This document shows, piece after piece, positions 34,389 to 42,936 of a stretch of DNA of 58,723 bases; positions within the stretch are counted from its first letter, which is position 1, and each line of letters starts with the position of its first letter. The notes below the pieces were generated by a model, which worked only from the letters and a program-made list of their open reading frames with translations, was not told the DNA's origin and made no database searches. The position numbers were made by a program, and so were the translations under genes. This stretch comes from Brevibacillus daliensis. GTDB taxonomy: Bacteria > Bacillota > Bacilli > Brevibacillales > Brevibacillaceae. Location of the stretch: positions 1-58,723 of the forward strand of contig NZ_JAJISB010000044.1 in the NCBI RefSeq assembly GCF_021245735.1, written 5' to 3'.

Positions 34389-35630
34389 ATGTTTCGGTAC
34401 ACACAAACATCTAACATGAGCAATGACTTTGTATATAACTATTACCAAAAAAAATGCCAGGATATTTTCATCCAATGCATCAAGAAAGCTCGTGAGCTGG
34501 TTCCTGATGAATGGGAGCGATTGTCCTGGCTAAGTGAGACGGATATAGTTGAGAAAGTATGGAAGGAAACCGTTCATCCGATTTTTTTCTATTGGATTAA
34601 CAACAGGTTAATGAAAGCGATTCAGACTAAAGATCTAGATGTGTTAGAAAAAGAAAGCAGACAAGTGGGCAGATTTTTGTACATTTCACTTATTAAAACG
34701 GGATTTTATCCAGAATCGATCATTATAGATCTGGATGATCGAGGAGAACTTCGTTTCCCTGGTCATCCAATCTACATTTCTTTAGGGGAAGGGTATCAGA
34801 ATCGATCGATAGAGCTGGGGATAGAAAATGAATCTTTCCATTTGAGGGTAGGCATAGAGGTCATTTCAATATCAATGGAAGATCTATTAGACACAACGAA
34901 GAGCATAAATTCTCCTATATTAAAAAGAAAAATTTCAATAGCCGATAATAAAATCGAGTTAGATTGTGATGACCCAATTGTTCGGTATCACATTGATAAT
35001 GAGTTATATCAAATTATTAAAGGTCATTCTCTTACTGTTAAGGAGGATGATTTCCCACCACTTACCCCGATTACGTTATCAGATGTATGGTACTACGAGA
35101 AAGCGCTTGATTTAGTTAAAGAGTATTGGGCAAGTATGTATACAGAGATAATTGGTCACATAAGGTTGCTAGTCCCACTGAAAACTACAGCTCTAGGTGG
35201 GATGACTACTTCTTATTTCCTAGGTGGCATTTTCTTGAGTCATCGTGCTCCTGATCTATTTTGGACGGTAGAAAATTTTATTCACGAAGCTAGCCATAGC
35301 AGGCTAGACCAACTTTTTGAAATAGATGATATTTATTTAAATGAGGAAGAGGAAAGGTACTATTCTCCATGGCGTATGGATCTTCGACCGATAAAAGGTA
35401 TTGTGCATGGGCTTTATGTTTTTATCCGAGTGGCACAATGGTATGAGAGATTAGAAATTCACATTCAAAGTGAAGAAGTAAGACTGCGAAAAGCAGAGGT
35501 TTTACTACAAATAGAGGAAGCGATACAAGTACTCCAAACACATGGTAAATTTACCGATTTAGGAGAAGTGTTATTAAAGGAAATGGAAGATGAATACCTG
35601 CGCTTACAACAAATGGTTCCAACGGGATGA
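34389..35630 (+). CDS. HExxH-type peptide beta-hydroxylase (alpha-ketoglutarate-dependent type)
   Basis: This protein has 413 residues. Residues 290-350 hold the signature of the HExxH-motif peptide-modification family (TIGR04267). H299-E300-A-S-H303 is followed by WRMDLRPIKGIVHGLYVF, with H340 as a likely third metal ligand. Despite the peptidase-like motif, members of this family are regarded as iron and alpha-ketoglutarate enzymes that hydroxylate the beta-carbon of residues in RiPP precursors. The N-terminal 280 residues probably bind the substrate. The ATG follows GAGGAGAGGG, 14 bases after the MFS gene. It is the last gene of the cluster. The reaction is inferred from the family. Confidence 0.8.
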   Translation: MFRYTQTSNMSNDFVYNYYQKKCQDIFIQCIKKARELVPDEWERLSWLSETDIVEKVWKETVHPIFFYWINNRLMKAIQTKDLDVLEKESRQVGRFLYISLIKTGFYPESIIIDLDDRGELRFPGHPIYISLGEGYQNRSIELGIENESFHLRVGIEVISISMEDLLDTTKSINSPILKRKISIADNKIELDCDDPIVRYHIDNELYQIIKGHSLTVKEDDFPPLTPITLSDVWYYEKALDLVKEYWASMYTEIIGHIRLLVPLKTTALGGMTTSYFLGGIFLSHRAPDLFWTVENFIHEASHSRLDQLFEIDDIYLNEEEERYYSPWRMDLRPIKGIVHGLYVFIRVAQWYERLEIHIQSEEVRLRKAEVLLQIEEAIQVLQTHGKFTDLGEVLLKEMEDEYLRLQQMVPTG

Positions 35631-35671
35631 ATATAAACTTTTATTAACCGGGTATAAAACAATAAGATGTG

Positions 35672-35708
35672 AAAAAGCTTTGCTCTTCTAATGAGCGAAG
35701 CTTTTTTT
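35672..35708 (+). terminator. Terminator of the RiPP-like cluster
   Basis: AAAAGCTTTGCTC pairs with GAGCGAAGCTTTT, followed by T. No other clear terminator with a T-run is seen between 28982 and here, so the six genes can form one operon. Confidence 0.88.
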
Positions 35709-35872
35709 ATGGGGAAATGAGAGTCTTTACACAAGAGAAAAATCACTTAATACGAGATGTTCACAATTTGTTACTTCTATAAATAATCGTGACATCTTTA
35801 TTTTTCTATAATTAAAGAGTGAAAGTTATTTTTTTGAATATAGTTGTATCGTAAAGGAGAAAGGAGCGCCAT

Positions 35873-36874
35873 ATGACAGGAAAATGGATAAGACAAACTG
35901 ACCAAAGTCCCCTTCAAAGCCATGTAACTCAATTATCTTCTCACGTACTCAATTACGAAGCAGAAACACCCCCGATGAACTCGACTCAGAGTACAATCGG
36001 TGAAGAGGATTTTTTCGCTATGGATGATATTCATATGCGAAACCTTGAATCTTATCCGCCTCTTCTTGGCCCAATGCAGTATTCCTTTCAAGTTATGTTA
36101 AGCAACTACAGACAATTATTACAAAAGTATGAGGAAGTATTATGTGATTATAAGGCAATACAGGTAGATATCTATAAAGCTGTACAATTGCAACAAGATA
36201 TGTTACCCGTAATTCCAAGTTATGAAAATATTGATATTGGTGTAAAACAGGCTCCTTTAAAAAAGTTATGCGGGGACTATTATTTCTTTAGTGAGATCGA
36301 TGAAGACCGTTTTAGCATTAGTATTGCCGATATTATGGGTTCTGGTATTACAGCTGCCCTTTATTCTCCTATGCTCCATTATGCGATTAGAGGGGAAGAA
36401 CTTATTTGTCCCACCGAAATGCTGAGTAGAATTAATAAACAAGCAGAAATAAAATTGCCTAGTTGCGTATTTATCACCATGTTGCATGGAATCTATGACA
36501 GAAAGCTTCATACCTTCTCATATGCTAATGCTGGACATGAACCAGGTTATATTTATCGGTATAAAGAAAAGGAAATGTATGAGTTATCGGGAAGAGGTGC
36601 TGCTATTGGGGTGCTAAAGAATTCCACTTATTCACTTTGTTCTGTGACCTTAGAAAAAGGGGATGCCATTGTCTTGGTAACAGATGGAGTAGTGGAACGC
36701 CGTGAATTAGCACAACAGGTCATCGAACAAAAAATCAGGAAGTATTTATCTGAAAATGATAACATCTCCATGCAGGAATTAGTGGAAAAAATTCACTACT
36801 ACTACACAGAGGAAAAAGATCAACCAATAAATGATGACTATACCATTATGATTATCCGACGCAATTACAACTAG
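35873..36874 (+). CDS. RsbU-type PP2C serine phosphatase
   Basis: RsbU-type phosphatases activate the general stress sigma factor by dephosphorylating an anti-anti-sigma protein. The 333 residues match the length of RsbU. The SpoIIE/PP2C domain lies at about 130-332 with the metal residues in CGDYYFF, SIADIMGSGITAALY, YANAGHEPGYIYRY, IVLVTDGVVERR and NDDYTIMIIRR. The first 100 residues differ from the RsbT-binding domain of B. subtilis RsbU, so the input signal may be different. It lies just upstream of the SigB-like gene. rsbV and rsbW are not here. Confidence 0.88.
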   Translation: MTGKWIRQTDQSPLQSHVTQLSSHVLNYEAETPPMNSTQSTIGEEDFFAMDDIHMRNLESYPPLLGPMQYSFQVMLSNYRQLLQKYEEVLCDYKAIQVDIYKAVQLQQDMLPVIPSYENIDIGVKQAPLKKLCGDYYFFSEIDEDRFSISIADIMGSGITAALYSPMLHYAIRGEELICPTEMLSRINKQAEIKLPSCVFITMLHGIYDRKLHTFSYANAGHEPGYIYRYKEKEMYELSGRGAAIGVLKNSTYSLCSVTLEKGDAIVLVTDGVVERRELAQQVIEQKIRKYLSENDNISMQELVEKIHYYYTEEKDQPINDDYTIMIIRRNYN

Positions 36875-36951
36875 CTAATACAGGTTTAGATAATAGCATC
36901 TAGTTACACATGACGGCTTATTAGGAGCTACAGCAAGTCGAGGTGAACGAT

Positions 36952-37770
36952 ATGACACATAATTGTCTATCGGAAAAAGAGAGACAAAAAAATGAAATCA
37001 TTAACATGATTAGGGATTTTCAAAATCAGCACGATAAGCAGCTTGGGCAATTATTAGTCCAACATTATATTGTATTGGTTGACCGGCTAGTTGCGAAAAT
37101 TCATCATGGAACAGAAATGAAGGAAGATTTATGCCAGGTAGGTTTAATCGGACTTTTATCTGCATTAAAACGATATGATTATTCATATGGTTGTACATTT
37201 GAGAGCTTTGCCATCCCTACCATATTGGGTGAGATGAAACGTTATATTCGTGATAAAACCTGGAGTATACATGTTCCACGTCGTATAAAAGAACTATCCT
37301 CGCGCATGTATAAAGCCATAGATGAACTGACCGTAACTCTTGGGCGGTCACCACAAATAGATGAATTGGCTGAACATTTGAATCAGCAGGCTGAGAATGT
37401 CAAAGAGGCGCTAGAAATAAGTAAAAATTATCGATCCTTATCGGTTCAAATGGAAATTGACGCAGACCATGAAGGGAATGTAGTCACCATACTTGATTTG
37501 ATTGGAAATACGGAAGAGGGCTACAGACGTGTCGAGCAAGCCTTACTGATAAAGAAATTGTACGGTGTATTGAATGAGCGAGAAAAAGAAGTAATTACGA
37601 TGATTTATTATGAAAATATGAACCAAAAGGAAGTGGGAGATTATCTGGGAATCTCTCAAATGCATGTTTCCCGTATTCTACGTCGTGCATTGGATAAACT
37701 GAGGGTAGCCATTGCAACCAAACATAGTGAACTTGTAAACTCTTGCCAGTGGGGATATCATACTAAATAG
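36952..37770 (+). CDS. sigB: RNA polymerase sigma factor, SigB/F/G group
   Basis: This alternative sigma factor has 272 residues. Region 2 is seen in LCQVGLIGLLSALKRYDYSY and FESFAIPTILGEMKRYIRDK. Region 3 lies at about 110-170. Region 4 ends with NQKEVGDYLGISQMHVSRIL, the -35-binding helix-turn-helix. The sequence type and the adjacent RsbU-like gene favour general stress SigB over the sporulation factors. I chose ATG 36952 behind GAGGTG; the GTG at 36943 is inside that site. No anti-sigma gene is encoded beside it. Confidence 0.87.
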   Translation: MTHNCLSEKERQKNEIINMIRDFQNQHDKQLGQLLVQHYIVLVDRLVAKIHHGTEMKEDLCQVGLIGLLSALKRYDYSYGCTFESFAIPTILGEMKRYIRDKTWSIHVPRRIKELSSRMYKAIDELTVTLGRSPQIDELAEHLNQQAENVKEALEISKNYRSLSVQMEIDADHEGNVVTILDLIGNTEEGYRRVEQALLIKKLYGVLNEREKEVITMIYYENMNQKEVGDYLGISQMHVSRILRRALDKLRVAIATKHSELVNSCQWGYHTK

Positions 37771-37809
37771 TATGGTTGAGACTAGTCAGAGTTATGGGAG
37801 GATTAGCTG

Positions 37810-39969
37810 ATGGATATGAAACAAATGGCTGCCATGGTTGCGAAAGAACTAGGGGTAGGGCAACAACAAGTGACCCAGACCATTACCTTGCTGGACGAGG
37901 GCAATACTGTTCCATTTATTGCCCGTTATCGCAAAGAGATGACTGGTCAGCTAGACGAAATACAGATTCGTGATATTGAGGAACGTGTTCGTTATTTGCG
38001 GAACCTGCATGATCGAAAAGAAGAAGTAATTCGTCTGATTGATGAGCAAGGAAAATTGACAGACGAGCTAAGCAAGGTGATTCAACAAGCTACCAAGCTA
38101 CAAGAGGTAGAAGACTTGTACCGACCCTATAAACAGAAGCGGAGAACTCGAGCCACCATTGCTAAGGAAAAAGGCTTGGAGCCACTCGCCTCTTATTTGG
38201 TAAGCATGCCTGAATCAGGTGATATTAATAAGGAAGCGAGCCTATATATAAATAGTGAAAAAGGTGTGGAAACAGCGGAAGAAGCGCTTCAAGGTGCGAT
38301 GGATATTATCGCAGAACAAATCTCCGATGATGCCAACCTACGTAAATGGATTCGACATACCACTTTCCAAAAAGCGGTGCTTACCACGGAACAGAAGGAA
38401 CAAGAAGAAGACGGAAAAAATGTATACCAAATGTATTACAGCTACAGTGAGCCTGTAAAAAAACTGGTACCACACCGTGTTCTTGCTGTAAACCGTGGAG
38501 AAAAGGAAGGTATTTTAAAAGTATCACTGGAGTCTCCTATTGAAGAGATATACCGATACATGGAGAAACAATTCATTACAAAACGATCCATTGCACATGA
38601 TATTTTAGTGCGCACAATAGAAGATAGCTACAAACGCCTGATAGCTCCATCCATTGAACGTGAGGTACGGGCTGAACTGACAGAGACAGCAGAAGAAAGA
38701 GCTATACATATCTTTTCAGAGAACCTGCGCAACCTTCTCTTGCAACCACCTTTCAAGGGCAAAGTCGTTCTTGGCGTTGACCCTGCATTTCGGACAGGCT
38801 GTAAGTTGGCTGTTGTAGATGAAACAGGAAAAATGTTAGAAGTCAGCGTAATTTACCCGACTCCTCCCGTTAACAAGGTGAAGGAAGCAGCAGTCAAAGT
38901 GAAAGAGTGGATTGAAAAGTATCAGGTTAACGTAGTAGCAATTGGAAACGGTACAGCTTCAAGGGAAACGGAGCAATTTATTGTTGATGTGTTAAAAGAA
39001 GTGAAACAGGAAGTCTTTTATATCATCGTGAACGAAGCGGGTGCTTCTGTCTATTCGGCCTCCCCTCTGGCAAAAGAGGAATTCCCTGAATTGGATGTAG
39101 CGGAGCGTAGTGCTATTTCGATTGCCAGACGTTTGCAAGATCCACTTGCAGAGCTGGTCAAAATTGATCCAAAATCAGTTGGTGTTGGGCAATATCAGCA
39201 TGATGTTTCACAGAGCAGACTAGCAGACAGCTTGGAATTCGTGGTTTCTTCCGCAGTTAACCACGTGGGTGTCGATGTGAACACCGCATCTGCTTCCTTG
39301 TTACAATATGTGTCGGGTGTGAATAAGCAAGTAGCTACCAATATTGTGAAGCTCCGTGAAGAAACAGGTAAATTCACAAGTCGTACGCAGCTGAAAAAGG
39401 TTCCGCGACTAGGTGCCAAAACATATGAGCAATGTATCGGGTTTTTACGAGTTATGGAAGGGAAGGACCCGCTCGATAAAACTCCAATCCATCCAGAATC
39501 ATATGAAGTATCTCACAAACTGTTAAAAAGAGTTGGAATTGAGCCAGTTGATATCGGAAGTGAAGCCTGCAACCAGAAGCTTTCCAGTATTTCGATAACG
39601 GAAATGTCCAAAGAACTGGATATTGGCGAACCTACCTTAAAAGACATCATTGACAGCTTGCTTCGTCCAGGTCGTGATCCGCGCGATGAGTTACCGAAGC
39701 CAATCCTGTCACAGGATGTGCTACAACTAAGCGACCTTGGAAAAGGAATGAAGTTGCAGGGAACGATTCGTAATGTAGTAGATTTCGGAGCGTTTGTTGA
39801 TATCGGCTTAAAAAACGATGGGCTTATTCATATTTCTCAACTGAAAAAAGGATTTGTAAAACATCCGCTTGATGTAGTAGCTGTCGGCGATATTGTTGAT
39901 GTGTGGGTACTAGAAATTGATGAGAAGCGTCAACGTGTTGGGCTAACTATGATTGAACCAAGCAACTAA
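37810..39969 (+). CDS. tex: Tex-family S1 RNA-binding protein
   Basis: Tex is a conserved cytoplasmic RNA-binding transcription accessory protein. The 719 residues show an N-terminal helical domain, a YqgF/RNase H-like domain (VVLGVDPAFRTGCKLAVVDE), a helix-hairpin-helix region (ASASLLQYVSGVN, then FTSRTQLKKVPRLGAKTYEQ) and a C-terminal S1 domain (GAFVDIGLKNDGLIHISQL). The ATG follows GGGAGG. It corresponds to B. subtilis YdcI, which also lies downstream of sigB. Confidence 0.94.
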   Translation: MDMKQMAAMVAKELGVGQQQVTQTITLLDEGNTVPFIARYRKEMTGQLDEIQIRDIEERVRYLRNLHDRKEEVIRLIDEQGKLTDELSKVIQQATKLQEVEDLYRPYKQKRRTRATIAKEKGLEPLASYLVSMPESGDINKEASLYINSEKGVETAEEALQGAMDIIAEQISDDANLRKWIRHTTFQKAVLTTEQKEQEEDGKNVYQMYYSYSEPVKKLVPHRVLAVNRGEKEGILKVSLESPIEEIYRYMEKQFITKRSIAHDILVRTIEDSYKRLIAPSIEREVRAELTETAEERAIHIFSENLRNLLLQPPFKGKVVLGVDPAFRTGCKLAVVDETGKMLEVSVIYPTPPVNKVKEAAVKVKEWIEKYQVNVVAIGNGTASRETEQFIVDVLKEVKQEVFYIIVNEAGASVYSASPLAKEEFPELDVAERSAISIARRLQDPLAELVKIDPKSVGVGQYQHDVSQSRLADSLEFVVSSAVNHVGVDVNTASASLLQYVSGVNKQVATNIVKLREETGKFTSRTQLKKVPRLGAKTYEQCIGFLRVMEGKDPLDKTPIHPESYEVSHKLLKRVGIEPVDIGSEACNQKLSSISITEMSKELDIGEPTLKDIIDSLLRPGRDPRDELPKPILSQDVLQLSDLGKGMKLQGTIRNVVDFGAFVDIGLKNDGLIHISQLKKGFVKHPLDVVAVGDIVDVWVLEIDEKRQRVGLTMIEPSN

Positions 39970-39979
39970 ACATTCTAAT

Positions 39980-40035
39980 GAGAAGAAAATCTCTATTTTG
40001 ATCTTTTTTTGATCAAGATGGGGATTTTTCTCTTT
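39980..40035 (+). terminator. Terminator of tex
   Basis: A long imperfect stem, GAGAAGAAAATC through TTTTGATC with its complement GATCAAGATG through ATTTTTCTC, encloses a T7 loop. Confidence 0.7.
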
Positions 40036-40146
40036 TAGAGCATTGATTTTCATTGCGTATTCGTTGTATCGTAGAAAACACGGAAACCAAAATGTTTTCT
40101 TTGTTTTCTATATTGAAGACGGAAGAGTCTCTGTTACTGGGTATTC

Positions 40147-40193
40147 ATGAGCATCTTTTATTTCTATCTATGGGGTTTATAGATCGTGCTCAT
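40147..40193. promoter_or_regulatory. Nested inverted repeats upstream of the TetR gene
   Basis: ATGAGCA at 40147-40153 pairs with TGCTCAT at 40187-40193. Inside it ATCTAT at 40166-40171 pairs with ATAGAT at 40179-40184. The place just before a tetR gene suits an autoregulatory operator, but no binding site is proven. Confidence 0.35.
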
Positions 40194-40223
40194 CGCTTTG
40201 TATCATTTCGATAAGAGGGATGG

Positions 40224-40784
40224 ATGGGTGTTATGAAAGAAAGAATTGTTCAAGCTGCGATTAAAGAAATGATGCACCGGGGATTGAAGTTTTCCATCAG
40301 GGATATCGCGCATGGTTTAGGCATAAGTACAAAGACTATTTATCAGTATTTCGATTCAAAGGAACAAATCATAAGCCACATAGTTGTGCAATCCATCGAA
40401 GAGATGAGAGAAGCGGAAATGGGAGTGATGCTTGACAGTTCTCTTTCCATAAAGCAAAAGCTGCACAAGGCATTAGTAATCATACCTAGTGGATTTGCTT
40501 TCCGAGATATACGCATATTGCAGGAGTTGAAAATTAGATACCCAGACCAATGGAGAGCTTTCGACGAATATGATTACAATGGCTGGGACCGAATTCGCTT
40601 GTTGGTAAAAGAGGGGATAGCGAAGGGAGATATTCGTGCTATTGACATGGAACTATTTATTCATGTATATATTGGAGCCTTATATCACCTGATGGATAGT
40701 CAAATAGCGGGAAGACTTGAGTTATCATTTGAGAGAGCCCTGGATCAAATGGTGGAGATGTTGCTTGTAGGTATATATAAATAA
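40224..40784 (+). CDS. TetR-family regulator
   Basis: This is a one-component repressor of 186 residues. Residues 8-55 are the TetR helix-turn-helix (RDIAHGLGISTKTIYQYFDS, then KEQIISHIV). The rest is the helical ligand-binding domain. It lies 39 bases upstream of an SMR efflux gene and probably represses it until a toxic cation binds. An ATG at 40233 is a possible alternative start. Confidence 0.88.
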   Translation: MGVMKERIVQAAIKEMMHRGLKFSIRDIAHGLGISTKTIYQYFDSKEQIISHIVVQSIEEMREAEMGVMLDSSLSIKQKLHKALVIIPSGFAFRDIRILQELKIRYPDQWRAFDEYDYNGWDRIRLLVKEGIAKGDIRAIDMELFIHVYIGALYHLMDSQIAGRLELSFERALDQMVEMLLVGIYK

Positions 40785-40823
40785 AAAGAAAAAATGGGCT
40801 AATTTACAATTGGAGGAGCGAAA

Positions 40824-41150
40824 TTGAAAGCATATTTATTTTTAGCAATTGCAATAGCGAGTGAAATTTTTGGGACATCGATGCTTAAGGCTTCTGATGG
40901 GTTTACCAAATTGTATCCGAGTATTGGAACGGTTTTAGCTTTTGGAGTGGCTTTTTATTCACTATCACTATCACTTCAACAAATCCCTCTGGGAATAGCT
41001 TATGCCATTTGGTCGGGCGTGGGTACTGCGGTAACGGCCATCATTGGAATCGTCATTTGGAAAGAAACTGCGAGTGTATCAACTGTTATGGGAATTCTCC
41101 TGATTATTGCGGGGGTAGTCGTGATCAACCTGAAAGGTACAGCCCATTAA
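40824..41150 (+). CDS. Small multidrug resistance (SMR) efflux protein
   Basis: This membrane protein has 108 residues and four helices, the standard SMR size. The essential membrane-embedded Glu14 lies in AIAIASEIFGTSMLKAS. GIAYAIWSGVGTAVTAIIG is the conserved helix-3 block, including the GG7-type packing residues. SMR dimers exchange protons for quaternary ammonium or guanidinium compounds. The start is TTG at 40824 behind GGAGGAG. It is paired with the upstream TetR regulator. Confidence 0.92.
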   Translation: MKAYLFLAIAIASEIFGTSMLKASDGFTKLYPSIGTVLAFGVAFYSLSLSLQQIPLGIAYAIWSGVGTAVTAIIGIVIWKETASVSTVMGILLIIAGVVVINLKGTAH

Positions 41151-41217
41151 GAAAAACTTTATCGATGTCTTTTCAAAGAAGCTCCGAAGATTATGCTTTC
41201 TGATACAGGAAAATAAA

Positions 41218-41259
41218 CAAAGCAGTCGTCCTAGTTTTCTGGACGGCTGCTTTGTTTTT
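41218..41259. terminator. Shared terminator of the SMR gene and cmpA
   Basis: CAAAGCAGTCGTCC pairs with GGACGGCTGCTTTG, with T-runs on both outer sides. It ends the SMR transcript and overlaps the last codons of cmpA on the other strand. Confidence 0.85.
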
Positions 41260-41356
41260 CTAGATAAAGAAACCAGCAACTGTTTAACAAGCGAATTTGC
41301 TTAATGTCTTTTCCAAAGAAAGCACGCTGTAATTGTTTACGCATCCATTGAGGCAT
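41231..41356 (-). CDS. cmpA: Cortex morphogenetic protein CmpA
   Basis: This is a very small protein of 41 residues: MPQWMRKQLQRAFFGKDIKQ then IRLLNSCWFLYLEKQ and a short tail. It matches B. subtilis CmpA (37 residues), which delays cortex assembly and helps ClpXP remove SpoIVA in sporulating cells with faulty coats. The ATG at 41356 follows AGGAGGTAC. The location between tex and sprT is the same as in B. subtilis. It is too short for ordinary gene calling and is easily missed. The last codons lie in the shared terminator stem. Confidence 0.88.
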   Translation of the reverse strand: MPQWMRKQLQRAFFGKDIKQIRLLNSCWFLYLEKQSSRPEN

Positions 41357-41432
41357 GAGAAAAGTACCTCCTGTACGTTGTTAGTTGCATTGTATGCACG
41401 AACGTGGGCGGAGGTACCTGTCGATATTTCTT

Positions 41433-41762
41433 TTATTCTTCTAGAGACTCAAGCTGAGCCTGTAAAGCACGGATTTCAGTAAGCAGAGAAATAAGTGGGT
41501 ATTCTTTTTCTTCCACCTGGGAAAAGCTGTTTTCAAGCTCATTTATGTATGTCAAACCGTCTTGCAAGGCAACCTCGTCAGAATAAATCTCCAGTTCACT
41601 GCATTCAGCCAGAATAGTTGGCAAGACTGGTGAGTTGGTTGCAGTTAACTTGTCAATTTCCTTGTAAAGCCGTTTCATGAGGGCTACCAGCTGGTACATG
41701 TGAGATGCCGGCAATTCTACAAAAAAAAGCTGTTCATTTTGATTAAGTAGTAGGTAGCGCAT
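41433..41762 (-). CDS. Hypothetical helical protein
   Basis: This soluble, acidic and largely helical protein has 109 residues. I do not recognise a family. The start MRYLLLNQNEQLFFVELP looks like a beta-hairpin. The rest looks like long helices with a Glu-rich end. The ATG at 41762 follows GGAGG with normal spacing. It is divergent from sprT and upstream of cmpA on the same strand. Confidence 0.6.
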   Translation of the reverse strand: MRYLLLNQNEQLFFVELPASHMYQLVALMKRLYKEIDKLTATNSPVLPTILAECSELEIYSDEVALQDGLTYINELENSFSQVEEKEYPLISLLTEIRALQAQLESLEE

Positions 41763-41884
41763 ATTAGCCTCCGTCAGAGATTAGTAAGTGACTTGCTTTC
41801 AAGGACAAGTGTAGCGTATCCTTCAAGAAGAATTCAAGAATTTTTGGGGAATAAGAAATACGAAGAGAGTAAGGAGGGATGGTT

Positions 41885-42349
41885 GTGAACGATAAAGAGC
41901 TGCAAAAAATGGTCGAAGAAATTTCTATCCGTGATTTTAACCGTCCCTTTTTACATCAAGCACGGTTTAACAGCCGACTTCGGACAACAGGCGGTCGCTA
42001 TCTTCTACGGTCACATGATCTGGAATTTAATCCTTTACACGTGGAAGAACACGGTATGCAAGAACTGGTTGGGATTATTAAGCATGAACTGTGTCACTAT
42101 CATCTCCATCTTCAAGGACGCGGATATGCTCATCGTGATGCAGATTTTATTAACTTGTTGAAAAAAGTGGGGGGGTCACGCTACTGTCAGCAGGTTAGCA
42201 GAAGAAGACGATCTCTCCCCTTTCGCTATCAACTAATATGTAACGATTGTGGTTTGGTATATCGCAGAAAGAAAAAAGTAGATGCGTCTCGTTATGTTTG
42301 TGGCAAGTGTCGGGGAAAATTACGAATAGTGGAGATTCCTTCACCGTAA
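41885..42349 (+). CDS. SprT-like zinc protein (YdcK)
   Basis: This SprT-family protein has 154 residues with a metallopeptidase-like site H67-E-L-C-H71 (IIKHELCHYHLH) and a C-terminal zinc ribbon (CNDCG at about 118, CGKC at about 142). Family blocks RLRTTGGRYLLRSHDLEFNP and HRDADFINLLKKVG are close to B. subtilis YdcK. Its substrate in bacteria is not known. I chose GTG 41885 since GGAGGG at 41873-41878 directly abuts the ATG at 41879. Confidence 0.9.
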   Translation: MNDKELQKMVEEISIRDFNRPFLHQARFNSRLRTTGGRYLLRSHDLEFNPLHVEEHGMQELVGIIKHELCHYHLHLQGRGYAHRDADFINLLKKVGGSRYCQQVSRRRRSLPFRYQLICNDCGLVYRRKKKVDASRYVCGKCRGKLRIVEIPSP

Positions 42350-42465
42350 TGGATCTCTTTCGAACCTTTACATGCCTTTTTATAGAGGGCTATAATGGAT
42401 AGGATAAATAGGACGGTTATTATGAAAGTGTAGCACGTAAAAGTGAAAGGAGGGACAGCGAGGCG

Positions 42466-42936
42466 ATGGAGAAAATTTTTACGTTTGCAAATCAGCAGGA
42501 GACACAACAATTCGCTGAAAAGCTGGCCGAATTTCTTAAGCCGGGTGATCTATTGGCATTAGAAGGAGATCTAGGCGCAGGTAAAACGACATTTACACAA
42601 GGATTAGCACGTGGTTTAGGTGTTAAGCGTGTGGTTAACAGTCCTACTTTTACGATTATTAAGGAATATGCAGGGAGACTCCCTCTTTATCATATGGATG
42701 TGTATCGGGTAGCTGACCAAGTGGATGATTTGGGACTAGATGAATATTTTTATGGCGAAGGTGTCTGTGTGGTGGAGTGGGCTTCACTCATTGAAGATGT
42801 ACTTCCTGAAGATAGAATCATAATATATCTATCGCACCAAGGAGAAGACGGCAGAAGCTGTCGACTGGTAGCAGTTGGGGTGCGTAGTGAACAGGTAGCT
42901 AAGGAGATTGAACAACATGCGCGTATTAGCGATTGA
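42466..42936 (+). CDS. tsaE: tRNA t6A synthesis ATPase TsaE
   Basis: TsaE is the ATPase that resets the TsaB-TsaD complex in making N6-threonylcarbamoyladenosine at position 37 of ANN-decoding tRNAs. The protein has 156 residues. Walker A is [19 protein letters not shown], followed by [17 protein letters not shown] and VCVVEWASL. It is the first gene of a tight tsaE-tsaB-rimI-tsaD operon and overlaps tsaB by 20 bases. Confidence 0.94.
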   Translation: MEKIFTFANQQETQQFAEKLAEFLKPGDLLALEGDLGAGKTTFTQGLARGLGVKRVVNSPTFTIIKEYAGRLPLYHMDVYRVADQVDDLGLDEYFYGEGVCVVEWASLIEDVLPEDRIIIYLSHQGEDGRSCRLVAVGVRSEQVAKEIEQHARISD

